From Terriglobia bacterium (GTDB lineage: Bacteria > Acidobacteriota > Terriglobia > Acidiferrales > UBA7541), in contig JAIQEW010000018.1 in assembly GCA_020073605.1 (NCBI GenBank), forward strand, positions 26,102 to 90,101: a DNA stretch of 64,000 nucleotides. The letters run 5' to 3'. Below the pieces are notes generated by a model, which had not been told where the DNA came from, searched no databases, and saw only the letters and a program-made list of their open reading frames with translations. How positions within the stretch are numbered: the stretch's first letter is position 1; each line of letters starts with the position of its first letter. Below, one piece after another: positions 26,830 to 37,017 of the stretch. A program made the position numbers and the translations under genes.

Positions 26830-27788
26830 AGAGTAAGGCTCACAATTCGAAAGCGAAAGGCGCGGCCTCAAAGCCGAAGGGGCTCACGTTTCAGGACCTT
26901 CTACTAAAGCTTGAGCATTACTGGACGAGCCGTGATTGCATTCTGCAGCAGCCGTACGACATCGAAGTCGGCGCCGGGACGATGCACCCGGAAACTTTTC
27001 TTCGCGTGCTCGGGCCGGAGCCCTATCGGGTGGTGTACGCGCAACCGAGCAGGCGTCCCGCCGATGGGCGCTACGGCGAAAATCCGAACCGGCTGTACAA
27101 GCACACGCAGCTTCAAGTGATACTCAAGCCTTCGCCTCTCGATATTCAGGATCTCTATCTCGCAAGCCTTGCCGCCGTTGGCATCAATTTGAAGGAACAT
27201 GACATTCGCTTTGAAGAAGACAACTGGGAATCACCGACGCTTGGCGCATGGGGAATCGGCTGGCAGGTGCTGCTCGACGGGCTGGAGATCACGCAGTTCA
27301 CGTATTTTCAGCAGTGCGGGGGAGTCGATCTCGACCCTATTTCCGTGGAGCTGACGTACGGGCTTGACCGCATCGCCGCCTATCTACAGGATGTGGACAA
27401 CGTGTTCGATGTGCGCTGGTCGGACACGATGACGTACGGCCAGGTGCGGCTCGCCGAGGAGCAGCAATTTTCAGCCTACAGCTTCGATCACGCCGATGCG
27501 GTTTCGACGCGCAAGCAATTTGATCTGAACGAGGCCGAGGCAGCGCGCCTTCTAGCCGAGTACGGACATCTCAAGGGCGCAGCCGTAAAGAGGTTCCCGG
27601 TCCTGCAAGCCTACGATCTTTGCCTCAAGTGTTCGCACCTCTTCAACGTACTCGACGCCCGTGGCGCCATTTCGGTGACGGAGCGCGCCGGGATGATCGC
27701 CCGCGTGCGAAAGCTCGCGACGCAGGTAGCGCGGGCGTGGCTCGATCAGCGCACTGCGTTACAAGTTGCGAGCGGGGTGAGCGCATGA
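26826..27788 (+). CDS. glyQ: Glycyl-tRNA synthetase alpha subunit
   Basis: A 320-aa catalytic subunit of the alpha2-beta2 bacterial GlyRS, class II. After a basic N-terminus come [54 protein letters not shown] and RYGENPNRL, which form the ATP/Gly site. GTG start at 26826 overlaps recO; the stop overlaps the glyS ATG by 4 nt, so the two subunits are made in step. Confidence 0.97.
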   Translation: MKSKAHNSKAKGAASKPKGLTFQDLLLKLEHYWTSRDCILQQPYDIEVGAGTMHPETFLRVLGPEPYRVVYAQPSRRPADGRYGENPNRLYKHTQLQVILKPSPLDIQDLYLASLAAVGINLKEHDIRFEEDNWESPTLGAWGIGWQVLLDGLEITQFTYFQQCGGVDLDPISVELTYGLDRIAAYLQDVDNVFDVRWSDTMTYGQVRLAEEQQFSAYSFDHADAVSTRKQFDLNEAEAARLLAEYGHLKGAAVKRFPVLQAYDLCLKCSHLFNVLDARGAISVTERAGMIARVRKLATQVARAWLDQRTALQVASGVSA

Positions 27789-29929
27789 AGGACCGCGGCG
27801 AACTGCTGTTTGAAATCGGTTGCGAGGAAATCCCCGCCGGGATGATTCTGAAAGCTTCGCAGGAACTTAAAGCAATACTTGCGAAGCATCTGTCGGCGAA
27901 CGGATTGGTCGACGAGCCGACAGCTCAAGAATCAATTGAAGCTTTCGGTGCGCCGCGAAGGATTGTGGCGATCGCGAAGAATGTCCGGTTGAAGCAGGAA
28001 GACGTGACGCGTGAAATCGCCGGTCCGCCGAAGGCGATTGCGTTCGATGCGGCGGGCCAGCCGACTCGCGCTGCGGTGAGTTTTGCCGAGAAGCAGGGAG
28101 TGCCCGTAGGGAAGCTCACGATCGTGAACACGCCGAAGGGCGAGTACGTTGCCGTGAAGCAGTTGGTTCGTGGGAAGACGGCGGCTGAAATTTTGAAAGC
28201 CGTCCTGCCGGAAGCGATTCGCGAAATCACTTGGCCGCGCTCAATGACCTGGGCGGGCGCGCAGGGCCCGCGGTTCATCCGCCCCGTGCGGTGGATCGTG
28301 GCGCTGCTCGACGGCAAGCCGGTTTCATGCTCGCTCGCGGAAGTGAAGGCAGGGAATCGCACCGATGGCCACCGCTTCCTGGGGAAACGAATCATCCCGG
28401 TCAGTGGAGCGCGCGACTACGAAGCAAAGCTGAAGAAGAACTTCGTGTTGTGCCGGCCAGAAGCGCGGCGAAAGAAGATCGAATCCGAGCTCCGTTCGCT
28501 GACCTCGCGCAAAGGTCTCCGTGCGCACGAGGACGCTGCCCTCCTCGAGATGGTGACATACCTCAACGAATATCCCACCGTGATCCTCGGCAGCTTTGAC
28601 CCGTCGTTTCTCGCGCTGCCTGAGGAGATCCTCATCACGGTGATGCGCGGCCATCAGAAGTACTTTGCCGTGGAGAGTCGGTCCGGAGAGCTCGCCCCGC
28701 ATTTCTTGGCGGTGATCAATTTGCCGCGCGATGCCAAGGGTCTCGTCCGCGCAGGGCACGAGCGAGTTCTGCGCGCGCGGTTTGCCGACGCGCAATTCTT
28801 TTGGGAAACAGACCAGAAGACTCGCTTGGGCGATTATCTGCCGAAACTATCGGCGGTCACCTACGAGCGCCGCCTGGGAAGCTACGGCGACAAAGTCGAG
28901 CGGATGCGCTCGCTGGCACGCTGGCTTTCCGAGCAGTGGTTTTCGGGCGGCATCGCCCAGGCCGACGTAGCGGGTTCGGACCGCGCCGCGGAGCTAGCCA
29001 AATGCGATCTCGTCACGGAAATGGTTCGCGAGTTCACCGAACTGCAGGGAATCGTGGGCGGACTCTACGCGCGAGCGCAGGGCGAGCCGGAAGAGATCGC
29101 GCAAGCGGTGTACGACCACTATCAGCCGCTGGGCCTCGACGATCCGTTGCCGCGAAATCTCACAGGCTGCGCGGTGGCGCTCGCGGACAAGCTTGATTCG
29201 CTCGTCGCGTGTTTCGCCGTCGGAGCGATCCCCACAGGTTCAAGTGATCCTTTCGCTTTGCGGAGAGCGGCCCTCGGCGTGGTGAAGATCATCCTGGAGA
29301 AGAATCTGCCGCTTTCGATTTCAGCCGCCGTTTCTGCGGCGGCGCGAGGGCTGCGCGAGCACGCCCCGCGGATCGAGGAGTCGGCAGAAGTCGAGAACCA
29401 CGTGATCGAATTTCTGCTCGAGCGGGCGCGCTACATCCTGCGCGAGCGCCGCGGGTTTGCCTACGACGAGATCAATGCTGCGTTCGCGGCGGGAGCCGAT
29501 GACCTGGGAGATGCCGTCGAGCGCGTTGCGGCCGTGAAGGCGATCCGCCACACGAAGAACTTTGCGCCGCTCGCCGCGAGCTTTAAGCGCATCCGGAATA
29601 TTTTGGAGAAGTCCGCCGGAAAAGGGGACAAAGGACAGGTCTCCGTGCGACAGGATTTGTTGCGCGAGGCGGCGGAGCTTCAGCTCCACACGGCCGCGCA
29701 GCGAATCGGCGAGGAAGCGACGCGCTTAAAGAAAGAGAAGAAGTACCGGAAGGCGCTGGAGAAAATTTCGGAACTGCGCCCGGCCGTGGATTTCTTCTTC
29801 GACAAAGTTCTAGTAATGGCTGAAGACGAAGATGTGCGTCGAAACAGGATCGCACTGCTTGCGGGATTGTTAAAGGAGTTCTCGACGATCGCCGATTTCT
29901 CAGAGTTGGGTGCGGAAGAGTCGAAATAG
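27785..29929 (+). CDS. glyS: Glycyl-tRNA synthetase beta subunit
   Basis: A 714-aa tRNA-binding subunit. It begins with the family's [16 protein letters not shown] and contains [24 protein letters not shown] and the HD-like region ([17 protein letters not shown], then [14 protein letters not shown]), followed by the anticodon-binding DALR-like C-terminus. ATG 27785 overlaps the glyQ stop (ATGA). The frame is open further upstream, but that is the antisense-free overlap with glyQ and is not the start. Confidence 0.97.
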   Translation: MKDRGELLFEIGCEEIPAGMILKASQELKAILAKHLSANGLVDEPTAQESIEAFGAPRRIVAIAKNVRLKQEDVTREIAGPPKAIAFDAAGQPTRAAVSFAEKQGVPVGKLTIVNTPKGEYVAVKQLVRGKTAAEILKAVLPEAIREITWPRSMTWAGAQGPRFIRPVRWIVALLDGKPVSCSLAEVKAGNRTDGHRFLGKRIIPVSGARDYEAKLKKNFVLCRPEARRKKIESELRSLTSRKGLRAHEDAALLEMVTYLNEYPTVILGSFDPSFLALPEEILITVMRGHQKYFAVESRSGELAPHFLAVINLPRDAKGLVRAGHERVLRARFADAQFFWETDQKTRLGDYLPKLSAVTYERRLGSYGDKVERMRSLARWLSEQWFSGGIAQADVAGSDRAAELAKCDLVTEMVREFTELQGIVGGLYARAQGEPEEIAQAVYDHYQPLGLDDPLPRNLTGCAVALADKLDSLVACFAVGAIPTGSSDPFALRRAALGVVKIILEKNLPLSISAAVSAAARGLREHAPRIEESAEVENHVIEFLLERARYILRERRGFAYDEINAAFAAGADDLGDAVERVAAVKAIRHTKNFAPLAASFKRIRNILEKSAGKGDKGQVSVRQDLLREAAELQLHTAAQRIGEEATRLKKEKKYRKALEKISELRPAVDFFFDKVLVMAEDEDVRRNRIALLAGLLKEFSTIADFSELGAEESK

Positions 29930-29953
29930 AAACAGTCAACCATCGGTTGAGAT

Positions 29954-29967
29954 GTTGGCGCGCCGAC
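29954..29967. repeat. Palindrome copy 3 (GTTGGC-GC-GCCGAC)
   Basis: The third intergenic copy of the 14-bp element, with one mismatch between arms (T for C), lying between glyS and ppdK. Confidence 0.5.
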
Positions 29968-30010
29968 AAAGGTCAACCTCCACCGCCAAAGCGAAAATCT
30001 GAGGAGCGAA

Positions 30011-32689
30011 ATGAAATACGTCTACTTCTTTGGAGCGGGCAAAGCGGACGGCACGGGCGACATGAAGGACGTCCTCGGCGGCAAGGGCGCGGGCCTCGCC
30101 GAGATGACGCGCATCGGCCTGCCGGTTCCGGCGGGGTTTACGATCACCACCGAGACGTGCGATTACTACCTGAAGCACGGGCGGAAGTATCCGAAACAGC
30201 TCCGAGTCGAGGTCGCCAAACATTTGGCCCGCCTGGAGCGGCTCACGAAGAAGAAGCTCGGCGACGCGAAGGATCCTCTGCTCGTGAGCGTGCGCTCCGG
30301 CTCGGCGCGCTCGATGCCGGGGATGATGGAGACGATCCTCAATCTGGGCCTGAACGAGCAATCGGTTGAGGGCCTGGCAAAAGCCACTGGCAACGATCGG
30401 TTTGCATGGGACGCGTACCGCCGGCTTCTGCAAATGTACTCGAGCGTGGTGATCGGCCTGCCGAAGGAGGAGCTCGAGGTCAAGCTGCGCAACCTAAAAA
30501 ACAGGCTGGGCGTAAAGGACGACACGCAGGTATCGGCGAAGGACTGGCGCGCGCTCGTCGGCGAATACAAAGCCTATTTCAAGCAGAAGACGGGCAACGA
30601 TTTTCCGGAAGATCCGGTCGAGCAGCTCTGGGGCGCGATCGGCGCGGTGTTTGAGTCGTGGATGGGTGAGAAGGCGGTGACGTACCGGCGCGTGGAGAAG
30701 ATTAACGGCCTGCTGGGCACGGCCGTGAACGTGGTGCAAATGGTGTTCGGGAATACGGGAGAGAATTCCGGCACGGGCGTCTGCTTCACGCGCGACCCCT
30801 CTACGGGCGAGAAGAGTTTCTTCGGCGATTTCCTATTGAACGCGCAGGGCGAGGATGTGGTCGCCGGGATCCGCACGCCCATGCACTTGCAGGAACTCTC
30901 GAAGAGCATGCCGAAGGTCTATCAGCAGCTTGAGCGCGTGCGCGAAAAACTTGAGCGGCACTATCGCGACATGCAGGACATGGAGTTCACTGTCGAAAAC
31001 GGAAAGCTCTACATGCTGCAGACGCGCACGGGAAAACGCTCTCCCGCTGCCGCGTTCCAGATGGCCGTGGACATGGCGAATGAGAAGCTGATTAAAGTTG
31101 AAGAAGCACTTGAACGTGTGAAGTCGGAAGATATCGAGCGGCTCTTCTACCCCGTGCTCGATCCGAAGCTCGCCCGCACCGAACTCGCCAGCCGCAAGCT
31201 CGCCGAGGGAATCAATGCCGTGCCCGGAGCGGCGGTCGGCAAGGCAGTGTTCACGGCCGAGGAAGCGGAGCACTGGGCCGCGCGCGGCGAGAAAGTGATT
31301 CTCGTGCGGCGGGAGACGAGCCCGGAAGACGTCGGCGGAATGTACGTCGCGCAGGGAATTCTAACCGCGACGGGCGGAAAGACGAGCCACGCGGCCGTGG
31401 TGGCGCGCGGCTGGGGGAAGTGTTGCATCGTAGGGGCCGAAACGATCGACATCGACGCGCGCACAAAGAAGTTCAGCGTAAACGGGCGCGTCGTGAGCGA
31501 GGGCGAGTGGATCACACTCGATGGCGGGGATGGGGCCGTGTACAGCGGACAAATCGATCTGGTGCGGCCTGACCCTCCAAAAGCTTACGAAACGCTGCTG
31601 AAGTGGGCCGATAAGACGCGCAAGCTCGGTGTGCGGACGAACGCCGACACCCCGCGCGACGCCCGAGTGGCTCGCGAGATGGGCGCCGAAGGAATCGGGC
31701 TTTGCCGTACGGAGCACATGTTCTTTAAGGATTTCGAGCAGCCCGAAAAGAGCGCCGATCGGCAGGAAGCGATCCAGGAAATGATTCTGGCGGACACTTC
31801 CGAGGCGCGGCGGAAGGCGCTCGAGAAGCTGCTGCCGTTCCAGCGACGCGATTTCATCGGAATCTTCGAGGCCATGAACGGATTGCCGGTGACAATCCGC
31901 ATGATCGATCCGCCGCTGCACGAATTCGTCCCGCACGACCGCGCAAAGCAAGAGGAGCTGGCGAAGAAGATCGGCATTTCGCTGGAGGCGGTGGTCCGGA
32001 GGGTGGAGCAGCTGCACGAGGCGAATCCGATGCTCGGCCACCGCGGGTGCAGGCTTTCGATCACCTATCCGGAGATTCTCGAGATGCAGGTGCGGGCGAT
32101 CATCGAGGCGGCGATCGATTGTCAGAAGCGGGGAATTAAAGTGTTACCTGAGATCATGCACCCGCTGACACTTGACAAGAAGGAGCTGAAGATTCTCGAG
32201 ACGGCCACGCGGCGCGTTGCGGACGAAATCATTTCACGGTCTAAAGTGAAGCTTGAATATCTCGTTGGCACTATGATCGAGTTGCCCAGGGCGGCGCTGC
32301 TGGCCGGCGAGATCGCCGAGGTCGCGGAATTCTTTTCGTTTGGCACAAACGATTTGACGCAGACGACGATGGGACTTTCGCGCGACGATGCGGGGAGATT
32401 CCTGCCGGTGTACGTCGATCAGACCAAGGCGGCGATCTTCAAAGAGGATCCGTTCCAGACGCTGGATGTCGCAGGCGTTGGGAAGCTGATCCTGTGGGCG
32501 ATCGAACAGGGACGCAAGACACGGCCGAAGCTGAAGATCGGAATATGCGGCGAGCACGGCGGGGATGCCGACAGCGTGAAGTTCTGCCACCGCGCCGGAA
32601 TGAACTACGTGAGCGCCTCACCCTTCCGCGTGCCGATTGCGCGGCTGGCCGCGGCCCAAGCCGTTATTGAAAGCAAAAAGAAGAAGTAG
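30011..32689 (+). CDS. ppdK: Pyruvate, phosphate dikinase
   Basis: An 892-aa enzyme interconverting pyruvate + ATP + Pi with PEP + AMP + PPi. Domains: N-terminal ATP-grasp (VYFFGAGKADG, GGKGAGLAEMTRIGLPVPAGFTI), the central swivelling domain with phosphoryl-carrier His460 in GGKTSHAAVVARGWGK, and the C-terminal PEP/pyruvate barrel with GTNDLTQTTMGLSRDDAGRF and catalytic Cys846 in GICGEHGGD. Length and motifs are complete. GAGGAG precedes the ATG. With mdh and two isocitrate dehydrogenases nearby it supports PEP-pyruvate-oxaloacetate flux. No PDRP regulatory gene is adjacent. Confidence 0.97.
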   Translation: MKYVYFFGAGKADGTGDMKDVLGGKGAGLAEMTRIGLPVPAGFTITTETCDYYLKHGRKYPKQLRVEVAKHLARLERLTKKKLGDAKDPLLVSVRSGSARSMPGMMETILNLGLNEQSVEGLAKATGNDRFAWDAYRRLLQMYSSVVIGLPKEELEVKLRNLKNRLGVKDDTQVSAKDWRALVGEYKAYFKQKTGNDFPEDPVEQLWGAIGAVFESWMGEKAVTYRRVEKINGLLGTAVNVVQMVFGNTGENSGTGVCFTRDPSTGEKSFFGDFLLNAQGEDVVAGIRTPMHLQELSKSMPKVYQQLERVREKLERHYRDMQDMEFTVENGKLYMLQTRTGKRSPAAAFQMAVDMANEKLIKVEEALERVKSEDIERLFYPVLDPKLARTELASRKLAEGINAVPGAAVGKAVFTAEEAEHWAARGEKVILVRRETSPEDVGGMYVAQGILTATGGKTSHAAVVARGWGKCCIVGAETIDIDARTKKFSVNGRVVSEGEWITLDGGDGAVYSGQIDLVRPDPPKAYETLLKWADKTRKLGVRTNADTPRDARVAREMGAEGIGLCRTEHMFFKDFEQPEKSADRQEAIQEMILADTSEARRKALEKLLPFQRRDFIGIFEAMNGLPVTIRMIDPPLHEFVPHDRAKQEELAKKIGISLEAVVRRVEQLHEANPMLGHRGCRLSITYPEILEMQVRAIIEAAIDCQKRGIKVLPEIMHPLTLDKKELKILETATRRVADEIISRSKVKLEYLVGTMIELPRAALLAGEIAEVAEFFSFGTNDLTQTTMGLSRDDAGRFLPVYVDQTKAAIFKEDPFQTLDVAGVGKLILWAIEQGRKTRPKLKIGICGEHGGDADSVKFCHRAGMNYVSASPFRVPIARLAAAQAVIESKKKK

Positions 32690-32760
32690 CCGCCGGGACC
32701 TCGACAAGCCGGCGCGGTGCTCCGCCGCGCTTCGGCAAACACACGGTGATTCCGGCGAGG

Positions 32761-33336
32761 CTACGTGTGCGACACCTCGCTGAAGACGACGGGCACAGGC
32801 GCCTTGTCCGCATCCGCGACGTGAAACATCGACCGTGCCTGCAAACCCATGGGGCCGGCGAGCAGAGCGTCGGGCATTTCCTGAATGCGCGTGTTGAAGG
32901 TATTGACCGAATCGTTGTAAAACTCCCGGCGATCCGCGATTTCGCTTTCCAGCTCCGTAATGCGCCCCTGAAGGTGCACGAAATTCGCGTTGGCTTTCAG
33001 GTCCGGGTAGTTTTCCGCTGTGGCGATAAGGCGGCCCAGGGCGGACGTTACATTCGCGCTGGCCTCGGCTTTTTGGTCCACGGTGACGGCCTGGGCGAAC
33101 TGAGTTCTCGCCTGCGTGACGCGCTGAAGCGTGTCGCCCTCATACTTCATGTAGCCCTTGCACACCTCGATGAGGCCGGGCAGCTCGTCGTGCCGCTGCT
33201 TGAGCAGGACGTCGATGTTGGCCCAAGCTTTGTCGACATTGTTCTTTACTGTGACCAATCCGTTGTAGATCGTGACCAGATAGCCCAGCAGGCCCCCAAC
33301 GACAAACAGAAACAGAAGCAACGGTAGATAGCTCAT
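32761..33336 (-). CDS. lemA: LemA family membrane protein
   Basis: A 191-aa protein with a single N-terminal transmembrane helix (about 3-22) followed by the conserved YNGLVTVKNNVDKAWANIDVLLKQRHDELPGLIEVCKGYM and a long helical cytoplasmic-type domain (ENYPDLKANANFVHLQGRITELESEIADRREFYN). The family is widespread, its function poorly known. AAGGAGA lies before the ATG. It follows the GIDE-domain gene by 21 nt, a pairing seen in many bacteria. Confidence 0.92.
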   Translation of the reverse strand: MSYLPLLLFLFVVGGLLGYLVTIYNGLVTVKNNVDKAWANIDVLLKQRHDELPGLIEVCKGYMKYEGDTLQRVTQARTQFAQAVTVDQKAEASANVTSALGRLIATAENYPDLKANANFVHLQGRITELESEIADRREFYNDSVNTFNTRIQEMPDALLAGPMGLQARSMFHVADADKAPVPVVFSEVSHT

Positions 33337-33357
33337 GATCTCTCCTTGGTTTTGGCG

Positions 33358-34479
33358 CTACATCCATCCCATAGCGAGTGACAAGAAATAGAGACAGCCG
33401 AGCGTGAGCGCGGGTCCTCCCCATATGTAGAGCGCCGACTTCCACGCGAGCGACTGCACGACCTCCCGCTGGCTGCGCGAGGAGATCGTGAAGGGATCGT
33501 CCTTCGCGCCCTTGCCGATCGCCACATCCGGATTCATGTCGAATCCGCCGGGGCCGAGTTCTTGTGGTGGCGGCGCATCGAGCGGATCCGCGGTTGCGAT
33601 CGAGGACTCGCGCTTGTGCGCCAGCAGAACGGCGGCCGCCGACACCTTCTCTTCATCTAGCGAGACCGTGGACCAAACGGCCGGCGGGCTTCCCGCGGCT
33701 CGCGCTTGAGTTGCGGGAAGCGAATTCGTTGGCCGCGCCGATGCAACGGCTAGCGGGATTTGCGTGGTTGATGATTCGATCGTGATTCCCGGAATCCAGC
33801 TCAATGCTTGCAGCAGTCCGTTCGAAGGCAAGGATGAACTTGCGGAGACGTGCGGTTCGGGTGCCCACGACCGGCGCTGTTCATTTGAGCTTTGGCCGAG
33901 CGTGCCGAGCACAAACAGGGGATAGTCCGGCTTGATGCAATATTCCTCCAGCCGAATGCCCTCCGCACCGGCGAGACCGTAACGCAGCAGGAACTTCGCG
34001 ACGTTTGGGGGCATCGCGCCACGCGTGCTGAAAAACGATGTGCCGATCTCATCCTTGAAGTTGCGGTGCACGTCGAGATCGGCTCCCGGCGGATCGATCA
34101 GCATTCGGCCCGTGGGGTCTTCGACGAAGAAGGGCACGTAGAGCGACTCGTCCGCGACACGTTTCCATTCCTGGTTTTTGCCGCTTTGCTTCAGTTGCCA
34201 GGCAATCGCGCGGTAGTAATAGCAGGGATCCCCTGTGATGCCCGCCGGGATGGTCTGCGGCCCGTGGGCCATTCCGCTGATCTCGACGAGGCCCATCGAG
34301 GCGCTGCGAATCTTGGAAAAGGGCGTGTTCAGGATGATGCGCTTGTATCGCAGCATGCTGAAACCGCGGAAGAAAAGGAAAACACCCAGCCCCGCGCCAA
34401 TGGCGGCCCAGAATTCGAGCCTGCCGAAGCCGGCCGACAAGTCGAACGCGAACATGAGTGTGCCGAGAACGACGAGCAT
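33358..34479 (-). CDS. GIDE-domain (MULAN E3-like) membrane protein
   Basis: A 373-aa protein with two N-terminal-region hydrophobic segments (about 4-40), then a GIDE domain: ASMGLVEISGMA, IPAGITGDPCYYYRAIAWQ, VPFFVEDPTGRMLIDPPGADLDV. This is the region N-terminal to the RING in eukaryotic mitochondrial MULAN/MUL1. A Ser/Ala/Pro-rich linker (about 215-340) leads to a C-terminal hydrophobic segment (WGGPALTLGCLYFLSLAM). No RING finger is present, so ubiquitin-type ligase activity is not implied. It is upstream of lemA in a probable two-gene operon. Confidence 0.82.
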   Translation of the reverse strand: MLVVLGTLMFAFDLSAGFGRLEFWAAIGAGLGVFLFFRGFSMLRYKRIILNTPFSKIRSASMGLVEISGMAHGPQTIPAGITGDPCYYYRAIAWQLKQSGKNQEWKRVADESLYVPFFVEDPTGRMLIDPPGADLDVHRNFKDEIGTSFFSTRGAMPPNVAKFLLRYGLAGAEGIRLEEYCIKPDYPLFVLGTLGQSSNEQRRSWAPEPHVSASSSLPSNGLLQALSWIPGITIESSTTQIPLAVASARPTNSLPATQARAAGSPPAVWSTVSLDEEKVSAAAVLLAHKRESSIATADPLDAPPPQELGPGGFDMNPDVAIGKGAKDDPFTISSRSQREVVQSLAWKSALYIWGGPALTLGCLYFLSLAMGWM

Positions 34480-34618
34480 CCTTGACCCCTTGCCGCCGGC
34501 GATTCGCCTTGCAAGTAGTTTAGGGCAAGGATTAAAAGCTCGGGCGCGGAGCTGGCGGAGGCGTGGTCAATCTTTAACTAGGGAACTAGGGCTCTTACTG
34601 GGGCTCCCGCCAGGGTCT

Positions 34619-36979
34619 TTAGGTTGGCATCCGGAGGAAAAAGTATGTGGCGAGGAATCCGAAAATGAGGTCGGGCGCCCATGCCGCGAGAAGCGGCGGA
34701 AGCTGGCCCACCGAGCCCATCGCCTCAAACAGCGCGGCCCCGGACCAGTACACCACGCCGATCCCCACGGCGACGGCTAGACCACCTACCGCACCGCGCG
34801 TTCCGACCAGAAAAGCAAAGGGTGCCGAGAGAAAAACGATGACCGCGGCAATCAGCGGAAATGCGAACTTCTTCTGCCACTGGACGGAAAGGCGGGCGGT
34901 ATCGAAGCCGGCCTGGCGAAGGCTCGCGATGTACTGGCCGAGCTGCCGCCAGTTCATCTGGTAATACTGGCGAACCTCCCGGCGGAAGTACGTCGGCGGC
35001 TCGGTCAGCTCGGGGAGCGAGGTGGCCTTGAACGGCTGGTAGCTGACCACGCGGCCGTCGGCGCCGAAATCGCGCACCCAGCCTCCGGTGAGAATCCAGA
35101 CGTCTTCAGTCGGTTCCCAGGTGGCGCGTGCAGCAAAAATCCGGCGGCGCATCTGAAAGGTTGCGGGGTCGAGCTCGAAAACGTTCAGGCCGCCGAAAAG
35201 CTGCCGGTCGGAATCGAAGAGTTCGTAGTTATAAATCTTGGCGTTTTCTCCAAAGATCCATTGGCGCGCGGGCTCGAAGTAGGTCTGCGCGGGGCGGCCC
35301 TTGATTCGGTTGCGGAGGGCATCCTGGCGCTGATTGGCGTACGGGAGAAACGTGTCGTCGAGCAGAAACATCCCGCCTGAAATCAGGCATCCTGCCAGCA
35401 GCAACGGCAGAACGAGGCGATAGAGGCTGACGCCGCTGGCCTTGAGCGCGATCACTTCGTTGTTTTTGGCAAGAACGGCGAGAGTGACGAGCGTGGCGAC
35501 GAGCGTCGCAAGCGGCGCAAGCTGATAGACCATCAGCGGAACGAGATAGCGAAAATAACTGAGAACCGTGAGAACCGAAATGTGGTTGCGGGCGATATCG
35601 CCAAGCAGATCGAAGAGAGTGAAGGCGTCGAAGATCAGTACGAACCCGGCAAGCAGCACGAAGAAGTAGTAGAAGAATTGCTGGAGCATGTAACCATCAA
35701 TCAGCATGGGGAACGCCATCGTGCGGCCAACGCGCAATGCCTCGCGGATAGTGGTGGCCGCGTGAGTGCGTGCCGCCGAGCCATTGGCCGCCGCAGCGGG
35801 CGCCGTGGCGCGCGATCGCGAGCGGAGCGATTCGAGCCAGGCCACAATGCGGCTCGGCTTGCGAACGTTCTCAACGCGGCGGAGGAAGAAAAGCCCGACA
35901 ACGGTCGCGACGATATTGGCCGCCCACACGCCGGCCCAGGGAGGGACGCGGCCCTGCGCGGCCAAGTGATCGCCTGAAACAAAGAGCAAGTAGTAGCCCC
36001 CGATCAGGATCAGCGTCAGCACCAGACCCGCGGCGCGCCCTCCTCGGCGGGGACGGACTCCGATAGGAACGCCGAGAAGAGCGAAGACGAGGCAGGCCGC
36101 GGGAAAGGCGATGCGGCGCTGGAATTCGACTCGGGCTTCGCGCCAGTTGGGGCCGCTGGCGGCGAGCAGCGCGCCGGCCGACTGCTCGGCGAGCGAGAGA
36201 GGCGCGGTCCTCTGGGGAGAGGTTGCGCCGGAGATGTCCACTGGAAGATCCGTCTCGCCGAAGGTTGTGACGTTGTACTGGTCGGGATTGCGCGGATCGT
36301 ATTCGTGCGTGCTGCCGCTGCCGAAGTGAAGCTCGAGTTGGCCGCGGGAAGGGCCGGCGATGATCATCGCGTCTTCCGCGATCGTGATCGCTTGCTGCGA
36401 CCGGCCGGCGGAGCGGGGAACCAACCTGGCTGTGGCGTCGCCGGTGGATGCCAAAAAAACTCCACGCCAACGTGTGGCAGCGGCTTCCACGTCTTGCACG
36501 TATAATATGAACCGCGGAAAGCGCTCGTCGAAGACGCGCGGCTGGACGGCGAAGGGCGCCTGCGACGAGAGTATCTGAGCTTCGAGGCGGCGAAGCGTGC
36601 GAAGGGAAGCAGGGCTGAGCCAGAAGGTTGTCGCCAGCGTGGCGGCGGTGGCCGCCAGCGCAACGAAGCCGATCGGAAGAAGCAGGCGACGCAGGCTGAT
36701 CCCCGAAGCGTGCAGCGCTACGATTTCACTATCGGCGGAAAGGCGTCCGAGGCCGATGAGTACGCCGACGAGGATGCCCATGGGAAGCGTGAAGCCGAGC
36801 ACGGGAGGCAGCGTGCAAAGAAAGAGCAGCGCCACCGTGCCGATGCCTCCCGAGTGGCGAACGATGAGGTCCATCAGGCGCACGAGCTGCGGGACAAAGA
36901 AGACGAACGTGAAAACGGCGAGGCCCAGAAAAGCGTGGGAGATGACCTCGCGGCAAATGTATCGATCGAGCAGGCGCAT
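34619..36979 (-). CDS. Fused LptF-LptG lipopolysaccharide export permease
   Basis: A 786-aa protein joining both permeases of the LptB2FG ABC exporter that moves LPS from the inner membrane to the LptC-A-D bridge. The N-terminal LptF half (about 1-385: LLDRYICREVISHAFLGL, TLPMGILVGVLIGLGRLSADSEIVAL, C-terminal triple helix) and the LptG half (about 430-786: MLIDGYMLQQFFYYF, LVTLAVLAKNNEVIALKASGVSLYRLV) each have six hydrophobic segments and a periplasmic beta-jellyroll. An Ala/Arg linker connects them. In proteobacteria these are separate genes. ATG 36979 is preferred to the ATG 15 nt upstream, since it starts the conserved LLDRY segment. LptB is not in the window. Confidence 0.93.
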   Translation of the reverse strand: MRLLDRYICREVISHAFLGLAVFTFVFFVPQLVRLMDLIVRHSGGIGTVALLFLCTLPPVLGFTLPMGILVGVLIGLGRLSADSEIVALHASGISLRRLLLPIGFVALAATAATLATTFWLSPASLRTLRRLEAQILSSQAPFAVQPRVFDERFPRFILYVQDVEAAATRWRGVFLASTGDATARLVPRSAGRSQQAITIAEDAMIIAGPSRGQLELHFGSGSTHEYDPRNPDQYNVTTFGETDLPVDISGATSPQRTAPLSLAEQSAGALLAASGPNWREARVEFQRRIAFPAACLVFALLGVPIGVRPRRGGRAAGLVLTLILIGGYYLLFVSGDHLAAQGRVPPWAGVWAANIVATVVGLFFLRRVENVRKPSRIVAWLESLRSRSRATAPAAAANGSAARTHAATTIREALRVGRTMAFPMLIDGYMLQQFFYYFFVLLAGFVLIFDAFTLFDLLGDIARNHISVLTVLSYFRYLVPLMVYQLAPLATLVATLVTLAVLAKNNEVIALKASGVSLYRLVLPLLLAGCLISGGMFLLDDTFLPYANQRQDALRNRIKGRPAQTYFEPARQWIFGENAKIYNYELFDSDRQLFGGLNVFELDPATFQMRRRIFAARATWEPTEDVWILTGGWVRDFGADGRVVSYQPFKATSLPELTEPPTYFRREVRQYYQMNWRQLGQYIASLRQAGFDTARLSVQWQKKFAFPLIAAVIVFLSAPFAFLVGTRGAVGGLAVAVGIGVVYWSGAALFEAMGSVGQLPPLLAAWAPDLIFGFLATYFFLRMPT

Positions 36980-36994
36980 AGCAGCGCGCCGCAC

Positions 36995-37003
36995 ATTCTA
37001 GCA
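36995..37003 (-). promoter_or_regulatory. Extended -10 promoter of lptFG
   Basis: On the minus strand TGC-TAGAAT (hexamer 37000-36995) lies about 16 nt before the lptFG ATG, predicting a leader of roughly 10 nt. No -35 matches; the upstream DNA is already the leader and start of the divergent GH57 gene, only 38 nt away. Confidence 0.5.
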
Positions 37004-37017
37004 CCGGGAGCGTTCGA

